A stretch of DNA of 64,000 bases. It comes from Ruminiclostridium herbifermentans. Its GTDB lineage: Bacteria; Bacillota; Clostridia; Acetivibrionales; DSM-1351. A program made the translations under genes and the position numbers. The stretch is taken from assembly GCF_005473905.2 (NCBI RefSeq), contig NZ_CP061336.1, positions 1,728,501 through 1,792,500 of the forward strand, written 5' to 3'. Shown here in pieces: positions 56,831 to 64,000 of this stretch (the stretch's first letter is position 1; each line of letters begins with the position of its first letter). The notes under the pieces were generated by a model. That model worked only from the letters and a program-made list of their open reading frames with translations, made no database searches and was not told where the DNA came from.

Positions 56831-56940
56831 TTTTCAAGCTCCAAAAACGCAAGCGTTTTTGCTAGTGTATTAATGTTACTGCATATATGGTGCGATTTCA
56901 AGCTAAAAAATACAAATGGGTTTTGCTAGTGTAGAGATGT
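56831..56940. repeat. Two related direct repeats, one with a perfect hairpin
   Basis: Copy 1 (56831-56870) has TTTCAAGCT, a hairpin AAAAACGC/GCGTTTTT (56843-56860) and GCTAGTGTA. Copy 2 (56896-56934) repeats TTTCAAGCT and GCTAGTGTA with a decayed middle. Copy 1 may act as a terminator after the ACT gene. Confidence 0.55.
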
Positions 56941-57024
56941 AATTAGATTAGTAGGTTATTAGAGGGGTTAATTAACGTAATAATTTAAGTATATTTTGTG
57001 AGATGGTGAACATGGGAGGTAAAT

Positions 57025-58272
57025 ATGATTAATGTAGCTATTTTAGGATTTGGGGTAGTAGGATGTGGAGTCGCTGAGGTTCTTAAAATTAACAGTGAAA
57101 GCATAGCACATCGTGCAGGTCAAGAAATTAAAGTTAAGTGGATTTTAGACATTCGTGATTTTCCTGACAGCCCTTATGCAGACATTTTAACAAAAAACGC
57201 AGATGATGTATTTAATGATGATAGTGTAGATATTGTTGTAGAGACTATAGGTGGGGTAACATTTGCAGCTGATTTTACAAGAAGGGCTTTAATGTCAGGT
57301 AAAAGTGTAGTAACTTCAAATAAAGAACTTGTAGCAACACAAGGACCGGAACTTTTACAGTTGGCAAAGGAAAACGGAGTAAGTTATCTCTTTGAGGCAA
57401 GTGTAGGCGGTGGAATACCTATTATACGTCCACTTAATCAATGTCTAGCAGCTAACGAGATTAATGGAATTACTGGTATTCTAAACGGAACTACAAATTA
57501 TATTTTGACTCATATGAAAAAGGATGGAAAAAGTTTTGAAGAAGCACTAAAGGAAGCTCAGAAAAACGGTTATGCGGAACAAAATCCAACAGCCGATGTT
57601 GAGGGACACGATACTTGCAGAAAACTTGCTATTTTATCTTCAATAGCGTACAACGAATATGTTAATCCTGAAAATATATACACTGAGGGAATTACAAAGA
57701 TTACTACAGACGATATGAAATATGCGGAGGCAATTGACAGTGTAATTAAGCTAATAGCTATCAGTAGAAAGGTTAATGGCAAAATTTTTACTAGAGTTAG
57801 CCCTGCAATTATTTCAAAAGAACATCCATTAGCTAATGTTGAAGACGTATTCAATGCCATCGTTGTAAAAGGTAATGCTATTGGAGATGCAATGTTTTAT
57901 GGAAGAGGAGCGGGCAAGATGCCTACAGCAAGCGCAGTTGTAGCAGATATAATAGATATTGCCAAGCATCCAGATTTTGGTACTAACAACGTATGGGTTA
58001 GAAATAATGATAACAACATTCTTGCTATTGGAGATAGTATGTCGAAATTCTTGGTGGTAGTTGAGGCTGGTAATATTGAAGAAGCCAAGAAAGATATCTG
58101 CACTGTATTTGATCAAGAGTTAAAGTTTGTTGAAATAGGTTCAAAAAATAATCAGTTTGCTTTTATTACTCCAGTAGTTGTGGAGAAAGAGTTAAAAAGT
58201 AACATTTCAAGGTTAAAAGAACTGAACTCGATTGATAGTGTATTAAATGCAATTAGAATAGAAGAAGAGTAA
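57025..58272 (+). CDS. hom: Homoserine dehydrogenase
   Basis: 415-aa enzyme reducing aspartate semialdehyde to homoserine with NAD(P)H, the branch to threonine and methionine. N-terminal Rossmann loop GFGVVGCGVAEVL (8-20), the NKELVATQG segment, catalytic-region EASVGGGIPIIRPL, then GILNGTTNYILT; a C-terminal ACT-type regulatory domain (~335-415) suggests feedback control by threonine. ATG at 57025 after gggaggtaa. It follows the ACT-domain gene and precedes an ECF transporter component. Confidence 0.96.
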   Translation: MINVAILGFGVVGCGVAEVLKINSESIAHRAGQEIKVKWILDIRDFPDSPYADILTKNADDVFNDDSVDIVVETIGGVTFAADFTRRALMSGKSVVTSNKELVATQGPELLQLAKENGVSYLFEASVGGGIPIIRPLNQCLAANEINGITGILNGTTNYILTHMKKDGKSFEEALKEAQKNGYAEQNPTADVEGHDTCRKLAILSSIAYNEYVNPENIYTEGITKITTDDMKYAEAIDSVIKLIAISRKVNGKIFTRVSPAIISKEHPLANVEDVFNAIVVKGNAIGDAMFYGRGAGKMPTASAVVADIIDIAKHPDFGTNNVWVRNNDNNILAIGDSMSKFLVVVEAGNIEEAKKDICTVFDQELKFVEIGSKNNQFAFITPVVVEKELKSNISRLKELNSIDSVLNAIRIEEE

Positions 58273-58327
58273 AAATGCAAAATTTGCTTTAGACTCTTTA
58301 CTATTATTTAAGCTAGGGGATTGATAA

Positions 58328-58870
58328 ATGAATAAAATTTCTACAAAAAAACTAGTTGTTAATGCATTAATGACTGCTTTGGTGTTTTTAATTACTTTTT
58401 TGCCATTTTTGCATATACCAAGTCCAATAGCACAAGGATATTTTAATGTAGGAGATGCTGTAATTATGATTACAGCAATACTTCTAGGCAGAAAATCAGG
58501 TTTTATTGCAGGTGCATTTGGCTCTGCTTTGGCAGATTTGGTATTGGGTGCTTTTATATTTGCTCCTATTACATTCATTGTGAAAGGGCTCGAGGGATAT
58601 ATAGTTGGTGCTATTGCAAATAAAAGTAACAATGATTCAAAATCAGTTATAAGAAGAATAATTGCATTAGCTGTTGGAGTTTTGGTTATGGCTTCAGGGT
58701 ATTTAATTTTTGAACTTTTGGTATTAAGGTTAATTGATGAAAATTTAGCGCTTATGACTATAGTTTCAGAGTTGCCAGGTAACCTAATCCAAGGAACTAT
58801 CAGCGCTTTATTAGCATATGTATTCATTACTATAATCAATAGGACTAATATTATATATAAATTAAGATAA
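58328..58870 (+). CDS. ECF transporter S component
   Basis: 180-aa membrane protein with about six helices, the substrate-capture (S) subunit of an energy-coupling-factor vitamin importer. The N-terminal STKKLVVNALMTALVFLITF matches the Ala-rich first helix, followed by the Gly-rich DLVLGAFIF region of this family. It needs the shared EcfA/A'/T module, not encoded here. ATG at 58328 after ctagggg. The vitamin cannot be deduced; no riboswitch lies in the 55-nt leader. Confidence 0.85.
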   Translation: MNKISTKKLVVNALMTALVFLITFLPFLHIPSPIAQGYFNVGDAVIMITAILLGRKSGFIAGAFGSALADLVLGAFIFAPITFIVKGLEGYIVGAIANKSNNDSKSVIRRIIALAVGVLVMASGYLIFELLVLRLIDENLALMTIVSELPGNLIQGTISALLAYVFITIINRTNIIYKLR

Positions 58871-58934
58871 TTATTAATATTCAACGCGATGTTCTAATTA
58901 TTTTATATAACACACAGAAAAAATTACTCCTTTA

Positions 58935-59054
58935 CTTATACTTCCGTACAAACTTATTTAAATGGGATACTGCTAAGAAATTTGATAAAACTATATCAAA
59001 TTTCTTTGACCAAGTATCCCATTTATCTATTCTATACTCGTGTACAAGTATAAG
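58935..59054. repeat. Dispersed long palindromic repeat, copy B
   Basis: Outer arms CTTATACTT (58935-58943) and AAGTATAAG (59046-59054), middle arms with AAATGGGATACT and AGTATCCCATTT, and an inner perfect stem AAGAAATTTGATA/TATCAAATTTCTT make one long hairpin of 120 nt. It shares the CCGTACAAACTTAT...AAATGG and ...TACTCGYGTAC blocks with copy A. The rest of 58871-59186 shows no gene. Confidence 0.75.
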
Positions 59055-59186
59055 CTATGGTTATAATTTTAGTACAGCTTTAGTTAAATTATTTCTTGTT
59101 TTACAACAGGCCATAGCAGACTTAACTGTTATTCGCCAATAAATTGAAACAATTTCTGTTCAGAATCAATTGCACGATGGGCTAAT

Positions 59187-60590
59187 TTAGTTTTTTATGA
59201 CATCTACATCTATTTCACACAGGTCTTTTGTTACTAATCTAACAGCGTATTCCTTGTGTTTCTTTAATTTTTCTTTATCTAAGCCAACTACTTGAATTCC
59301 TGTTCTAGATGGACTTCCAGATAATAAAATATTATCTTCAAATATATGTGCTGCTGACACAGAAAAATTACTTACAAGTAGTCCCACTTGATTTTCACTA
59401 ATGTCAGGGAATTCCTCAAAAAATCCTAATTCGGCGCACAAATCAAAGGCGACATCCTTATCTGAGGACAGAACAAACAGCTTTTTCATGTTAAGATACA
59501 TTTTTCGTGGAATATAACACCAATCCTTGTCAGAATGCTTCTTCCATTCGGGATGAAAAATAGGACTAACATACTTTTTATTATCGTATAAAATACTATA
59601 GTTTATGGGAGAAGAACAATTTATGGCATTTTCCAAGTCTATAATTTCACTTAATATATTAGCGGTTTGATACCCTCCATTATATTGGAAATATATAGGG
59701 CTTGGTGAATCTGAGATATAGTGTTTAAGTTCCTGCTTAAGAATTGTATTCTCGTCTACTATATTACTAACACTGCTCAAATTCAAAAAAGTTTCTTCCA
59801 CAGCACCAAAATCATCTGTACCATTTGGAACTTGAGGGAAGTTTATGGTTTGATAATCTAGTTCTAACCCTTTTGGAGTACATAATTGTATTGAAAGCTG
59901 TTCATCTTCATTTTGGATAGCAATATCATTTGTTTTTATTGATATTATCTGAACGCCTTTTTTTGCAGGAATTCCAGAAAGGACTATTTGGTTTTCCAAT
60001 TGAACTACTTTCTGCAAATCAAAATTATAAATCATTATATTAATATAGTTCTGGTCATCAATTGACAAAGATGGATTAAATCCTAATTCACCTTCCATAT
60101 TAAAAATATCATTTGAATTGTCTGGATATATAAAAAGATTATGTCTAGCAGATATTATTTTGCGCGGAAGATACAGCCAACCTTGATAATATGCCTGTTT
60201 CCATGTGTCTGAGTAAATTGGGCGAAGATAATCCTCATTTGTATATGTAAAAATAAAAGACAAAGTCTTTCCTTTTTCAAGAACCTCTTTAGGTGTAATT
60301 GAAGGAGGTTCACTTGGAGTATATACATCTGAGATTCCTCTTGAACTGTTTTCGAATAATAATTTGCTCTCTGATGGAAGAATACTGGATAATATGCCTT
60401 TTAATTGTCTGTTTTCATTTTCAGGTGATATGACTGGCTTAGTTATAGAATTGTCAACCTCTATCACTTGAGCAGTATGAGGATAATTTAGCTTTGAAAT
60501 AGAAAATGCAGCAAGTATAATAAATAATATTAAAATTATACAAAGAAATAGTTTTTTTCTGCTTGTTATTATAAAAGTAAATCTACTCAT
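59187..60590 (-). CDS. Membrane-anchored protein with two tandem repeats, unknown function
   Basis: 467-aa protein with an N-terminal anchor helix (~9-31, KLFLCIILILFIILAAF), so mostly outside the membrane. Two copies of a domain of about 110 residues follow. Repeat 1 has IYSDTWKQ, LYLPRKI, ELGFNPSLS and QIVLSGIPAKKGVQI; repeat 2 has IFHPEWKK, CYIPRKM, ELGFFEEFP and NILLSGSPSRTGIQVV. The paired order shows an internal duplication. I do not recognise the fold. The start is the ATG at 60590 (MSRFTF), with ggaggt just upstream; nine more codons are open above it. Confidence 0.75.
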   Translation of the reverse strand: MSRFTFIITSRKKLFLCIILILFIILAAFSISKLNYPHTAQVIEVDNSITKPVISPENENRQLKGILSSILPSESKLLFENSSRGISDVYTPSEPPSITPKEVLEKGKTLSFIFTYTNEDYLRPIYSDTWKQAYYQGWLYLPRKIISARHNLFIYPDNSNDIFNMEGELGFNPSLSIDDQNYINIMIYNFDLQKVVQLENQIVLSGIPAKKGVQIISIKTNDIAIQNEDEQLSIQLCTPKGLELDYQTINFPQVPNGTDDFGAVEETFLNLSSVSNIVDENTILKQELKHYISDSPSPIYFQYNGGYQTANILSEIIDLENAINCSSPINYSILYDNKKYVSPIFHPEWKKHSDKDWCYIPRKMYLNMKKLFVLSSDKDVAFDLCAELGFFEEFPDISENQVGLLVSNFSVSAAHIFEDNILLSGSPSRTGIQVVGLDKEKLKKHKEYAVRLVTKDLCEIDVDVIKN

Positions 60591-61010
60591 ATTGACCTCC
60601 AACGCCATTCTAGGCATAATATGTTAAATTGAATTTTACATTAATCATATTTAATGCATTGGCAAAATTTATTTGTGATTATTTGAGGACTGACCTTTTT
60701 AGATTACTCCTGCTTTGAATATAGAAGCATCAAAATATCTAGAAGAGATAGTTTGTTGAAAACTAACCTCCTTGATATATTTGTATTCATAAGGGCAATA
60801 AGATAGAATTAAAATGTATTCTAAAGCATATAAATGAATAAAGATGGGTGGTAGACATGGAAGGATTTGTGATATATAATAACTGATGTCTGTCGAGTTA
60901 ATTTGATGGGATAGAAACTATTGCAATTATATATTGTTGCTCAATAGTTTCAAATCAGTACTTCAAAGAAATTTAATTTAACCATAACATAAAAATCGGG
61001 GCGTGATATT
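60591..61010. other. Intergenic region, no gene
   Basis: 420 nt between divergent genes. The only coding-like item is a 9-codon frame at 60857-60886 (MEGFVIYNN) behind gatgggtgg. No repeats of note. Confidence 0.4.
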
Positions 61011-61805
61011 TTGGGTAAGCAATTTTTTAATGGAGATAAGTATCAGACAAGCGGAAGCAAAAGAATTATTTTTGATAAGATATTTTTGAATACTAGATGG
61101 TATTTTGTATATACTTATGTGAAAGTAATTATACAAGCAAGACGGTTAGTGGGTAAAGGCAGCTTTAATATGGAGAAGTTCGCCAATTCAAGCTATAAAA
61201 TTCTTCAAAATATTGAGAACTGTGGCGGAAAAGTATTTATTGACGGAATTGAAAATATAAAAAAAGCAAAAGGTCCTGTTGTATTTGTAAGTAACCATAT
61301 GAGTGTATTAGAAACCTTTGTTTTTCCTTGCATCATAGTACCTATGAAAAAAATAACTTTTGTTATTAAGGATGTTCTAACTTCAATTCCTGCTTTTGGA
61401 CCAATTATGAAAAGTCTTGATCCCATTGTTGTTTCAAGAAAGAATTCTAGGCAAGACTTAATTAACGTAATTAATCAAGGAAAAGATAGAATTGCAAATG
61501 GTACATCAGTTGTTTTATTTCCAGAAGGTACAAGACGCGTAGAGTTTGATCCAGAAAAGTTTAATTCATTGGGGATTAAGCTGGCAAAGGAGGCAGGTGT
61601 TCCTATTATACCCATTGCTATTAAGACCGATTTTTGGGGGAATGGAAAGCTGATTAAGGATATAGGCCCAATTAGAAGAAAAGAGCCTATATGTATATCT
61701 TTTGGAGAGCCTATTATAATATCCGGCAATGGAAAAGCAGAACACAAGCAAATAATAGAATTTATAACTAATAGGATAAATGACTTTAAGAATATAAAAA
61801 TTTAA
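61011..61805 (+). CDS. PlsC-type lysophospholipid acyltransferase
   Basis: 264-aa glycerolipid acyltransferase, probably 1-acyl-glycerol-3-phosphate acyltransferase, making phosphatidic acid at the membrane. The catalytic motif is unusual: NHMSVLE places a Glu (101) where HX4D normally has Asp (His96). The second motif FPEGTRR (170-176) and the PIIPIAI strand are normal. TTG start at 61011 with cggggcg upstream; an in-frame ATG at 61170 would remove about 50 residues ahead of the catalytic motif. Runs divergently from the repeat protein. Confidence 0.85.
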   Translation: MGKQFFNGDKYQTSGSKRIIFDKIFLNTRWYFVYTYVKVIIQARRLVGKGSFNMEKFANSSYKILQNIENCGGKVFIDGIENIKKAKGPVVFVSNHMSVLETFVFPCIIVPMKKITFVIKDVLTSIPAFGPIMKSLDPIVVSRKNSRQDLINVINQGKDRIANGTSVVLFPEGTRRVEFDPEKFNSLGIKLAKEAGVPIIPIAIKTDFWGNGKLIKDIGPIRRKEPICISFGEPIIISGNGKAEHKQIIEFITNRINDFKNIKI

Positions 61806-62023
61806 TATGGTTCTGTGGTGTAAAATTACGAGAATATTTCCTTGTGATAAGTTGTGATAAGAATGTAGAAAAATAATAAATAAACTAAAGTCTAATTTCA
61901 TGCAGAACCCTATTGTTTGTATTGCAAATTACAAAGCTTAGATATAAAATATAAGAGTTGGAGAAATTATGGTTATTATCTTCGATATATATGATAAATG
62001 ATAAAACATTATTTCAAATATTT

Positions 62024-62098
62024 CGGGGTGTAGCCCAACGGTAGGGTGCTTGCTTCGGGAGCAAGAGGTTGTGCGTTCAAATCGCATCACTCCGACCA
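62024..62098 (+). tRNA. tRNA-Pro (CGG)
   Basis: Full cloverleaf: acceptor CGGGGTG/CACTCCG (one G-U pair), D arm, anticodon stem CTTGC/GCAAG with loop TTCGGGA (anticodon CGG), T arm GTGCG-TTCAAAT-CGCAT, and an encoded CCA end. 75 nt. Confidence 0.95.
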
Positions 62099-62105
62099 TT
62101 AATTT

Positions 62106-62140
62106 AAGCGACTTTCTTGATTTTGAGAGTTGCTTTTTTG
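62106..62140 (+). terminator. Terminator of the tRNA-Pro gene
   Basis: AAGCGACTTTC (62106-62116) pairs over 11 bp (some G-U) with GAGAGTTGCTT (62125-62135), then a T-run. Confidence 0.85.
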
Positions 62141-62476
62141 TTTGCTTTGTTTATGGACATAACTCTGTCATAAATTTATTTGTGCGTTTTATTTTCAAAT
62201 AATCATTATATTGTCAGAACAAAAAGATTGCTAAAAAATTACATAAAACTGCATATTAAAAATGATATGCAGTATTTTTTATATTCAATTATTTATTACC
62301 ATAAAATTTATATATCAAAATAGTATCTAAATACTTATATTTGTACTGTTTTGATTTATAACAGCACACTAATCAATTGACGAAATATAAAAAATCTGAT
62401 ATCTTTTATTAGGTAAACTTCCGTGTTAGAATAGGTTGAGAATTTAACGTTACATAATTTATATACGTTATTTGGA

Positions 62477-62570
62477 CTTGCTTAGGGAGCAAGAGATTGT
62501 GCGTTCAAATCGCATCACTTAGGCCATTATTTAAGCGACTTCATAAGATGGAGAGCGCTTATATTTTTGA
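62477..62570 (+). pseudogene. Partial copy of the tRNA-Pro 3' half and its terminator
   Basis: Bases 62477-62526 repeat the anticodon arm, T arm and 3' end of tRNA-Pro (CTTGC-TTAGGGA-GCAAG, then GTGCGTTCAAATCGCAT and GGCCA). The anticodon reads AGG, and the acceptor 5' side and D arm are missing. A worn copy of the terminator follows (AAGCGACTTC...GAGAGCGCTT). Offset from the true gene is 428 nt; the DNA between shows no gene. Confidence 0.8.
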
Positions 62571-63012
62571 CAAAATAGCATTATTGAATAAAAGATTGAT
62601 AACCCGATGAAACTAGTAAATATAGATTAAATTAATTTATGAAAGCTTTATAAGTTATATATTAAAACAATACAAACAAAATTTTATTAACTGAAAATGT
62701 AGAGCTTAAAGCCTATTATCACAACTTTTTCAATTGAAGATGGGAGGATATATAAATGGAAGGTTGGGTTAGAAATAGTTGCATGAATGATTAATAAATT
62801 CTGCAATTATTTTGTCAGCAAACCATTAATAAATTTGAACCCTCATAGACTAAGCTTATTTAATAGGCTGAAAAATGCTAGTTAAGTTATTAATAAAGAC
62901 TAAGTTGTTAATTATACATGCACATATAAAAGTAAGTTTTATGCTGTTATAGGTGTGTGTTTAATATAAAAATTTATAAAAGTTATCATTAACAAATGAA
63001 ATGGAGATAAAA
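62571..63012. other. Intergenic region with one short frame
   Basis: No normal gene. ATG at 62756, with gggagga at ideal spacing, opens a 12-codon frame (MEGWVRNSCMND) ending at 62794. It may be a vestige of a lost gene. Confidence 0.4.
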
Positions 63013-64000
63013 ATGAGCATTAGGCTGTCAGATGGATTACTGAAAAGTGTAGAGAAACCCTCAAGATATACTGGGAATGAATGGAATAGTGTTATTAAAG
63101 ATCCAAAAACTGTAGATATACGGTTTGCATTTTGTTTTCCCGATACTTATGAAATTGGAATGTCGCATCTTGGTATGAAAATACTGTATCATCTGTTAAA
63201 CGAAAGACAAGACTGTTATTGTGAAAGGGTATTTGCGCCATGGACAGACATGGAAGCTAAGATGCGTGAGAATAATATACCTTTATACGCTCTCGAAACT
63301 AAAGACGAAATAAAAAACTTTGACTTTATTGGATTTACTCTTCAATATGAAATGAGTTTTACTAATATAGTAAACATGCTTGATTTGGCGGGCGTACCGC
63401 TGACAACAGCCGATAGAAAGGATAATGATCCATTTGTTTGTGCAGGCGGACCATGTGCATATAATCCAGAGCCACTTGCTGATATAATTGATTTCTTTAT
63501 GCTTGGTGAAGGTGAAGAAATTATTAATGAAGTTATGGATGAATATGTAAAATGGAAGGGCACAGGAAAATCAAGAATTGCTTTTCTTGAAGAAATAGCA
63601 AAGCTAGAAGGTATTTATGTACCTTCATTTTATGAGTTTGACTATAATGAAGATGGCACTATTAAAAGTTTTACACCAATAAAGCCACAGTACCCTGTAA
63701 AGATAAAAAAACGCATTATAAAGGACATGGATAAGGTATATTATCCAGAAAAAATGATTGTTCCATATACAGATATTGTGCATGACAGAATAATGTTAGA
63801 GGTTTTCAGAGGCTGTATCAGAGGCTGTAGATTTTGTCAGGCTGGTTTTATTTATAGACCTGTAAGAGAAAAAAGCCATGAAAGATTAATGGAGTTAGCT
63901 AAAAAGCTTGAGGAAAGCACTGGCTATGAGGAAATATCACTAACATCACTTAGTACTAGTGATTACAGCCAATTAGAAGAATTCACAACAGAACTTCTTG
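63013..64000 (+). CDS. B12-binding radical SAM protein, TIGR03960-like (3' end outside window)
   Basis: Open frame from ATG 63013 (tggagat upstream) to the window end, 329 codons seen. An N-terminal B12-binding-like region (~25-180: FCFPDTYEIGMSHLGMKILY, DFIGFTLQYEMSF, DFFMLGEGE) is followed by a radical SAM core with the cluster motif CIRGCRFCQ (CX3CX2C, near residue 272). It matches the family that in Clostridia lies next to a DUF2344 protein and the ribosomal protein L21 region. Its substrate is not established. Confidence 0.9.
   Translation, partial: MSIRLSDGLLKSVEKPSRYTGNEWNSVIKDPKTVDIRFAFCFPDTYEIGMSHLGMKILYHLLNERQDCYCERVFAPWTDMEAKMRENNIPLYALETKDEIKNFDFIGFTLQYEMSFTNIVNMLDLAGVPLTTADRKDNDPFVCAGGPCAYNPEPLADIIDFFMLGEGEEIINEVMDEYVKWKGTGKSRIAFLEEIAKLEGIYVPSFYEFDYNEDGTIKSFTPIKPQYPVKIKKRIIKDMDKVYYPEKMIVPYTDIVHDRIMLEVFRGCIRGCRFCQAGFIYRPVREKSHERLMELAKKLEESTGYEEISLTSLSTSDYSQLEEFTTELL

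Noticed and set aside
62477-62526. Functional tRNA-Pro(AGG)
   Set aside because: The acceptor 5' strand and D arm are missing, so it cannot fold as a tRNA.

Overview
The window is a low-GC, AT-rich chromosomal segment from an anaerobic, spore-forming, plant-polymer-using member of the Clostridia. A Ruminiclostridium/Acetivibrio-type organism is the best guess; no species is claimed. The grounds are an [FeFe]-hydrogenase-family protein, cellobiose phosphorylase with a LacI regulator and a CelR/CebR-like operator, two small acid-soluble spore proteins, a T-box in front of pheST, and S-layer-homology (SLH) surface proteins.

Layout. (1) 1-8.7 kb is a signalling block: the end of a uridine-kinase-like gene, two DRTGG proteins, an anti-sigma-type ATPase, a divergent hydrogenase-like iron-sulfur protein, a PHP phosphoesterase and a membrane GGDEF-EAL protein. 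(2) 9.3-16.7 kb holds a TrmH-type RNA methyltransferase, the cellobiose locus (LacI regulator, operator, GH94 phosphorylase), a nitroreductase, an old-yellow-enzyme homologue and a broken LytTR response regulator. (3) 17-33 kb is a natural-product locus. It has all four activities for GDP-D-glycero-alpha-D-manno-heptose (GmhA, HddA, and a GmhB-HddC fusion), a three-domain SDR-NeuB-TIM-barrel protein, an M20 peptidase, one large NRPS (acyl-AMP ligase, PCP, C, A, PCP, and a BtrH-like Cys/His domain instead of a thioesterase), an MFS exporter and a CPBP membrane protein. (4) 33-40.9 kb holds an alpha/beta hydrolase, a membrane protein, the spore protein Tlp, and pheS-pheT behind a T-box. (5) 41-46.5 kb is a rearranged SLH/Ig-like surface-protein locus; inverting about 2.36 kb between two ATGTAG/CTACAT sites restores an intact SLH repeat in frame. 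(6) 47-64 kb is mostly housekeeping: a spore protein, pgi, folC, a TPR protein, patatin, thrC, an ACT-domain regulator, hom, an ECF S component, a two-repeat membrane-anchored protein, a PlsC-type acyltransferase, tRNA-Pro(CGG) with a partial copy, and the start of a B12-binding radical SAM protein.

How it may work together. The best candidate for an undescribed system is the 17-33 kb locus. Its gene set suggests that an activated heptose is made, further modified by the fused SDR/NeuB-like/TIM-barrel enzyme, and joined to an N-acyl-aminoacyl unit built by the NRPS and delivered by its unusual terminal domain; the MFS protein would export the product. The product, the order of steps and the glycosyltransferase (none seen here) are unknown. 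The divergent LytTR regulator beside it is broken.

Two other structural signals stand out. One is the inverted SLH locus. The other is a shared leader architecture in front of two unrelated genes (alpha/beta hydrolase and tlp), in which a strong Shine-Dalgarno is separated from the start codon by a GTCCATG...CATGGAC hairpin. Long palindromic repeats recur between genes at 53.1 and 59.0 kb, with a remnant at 8.8 kb.
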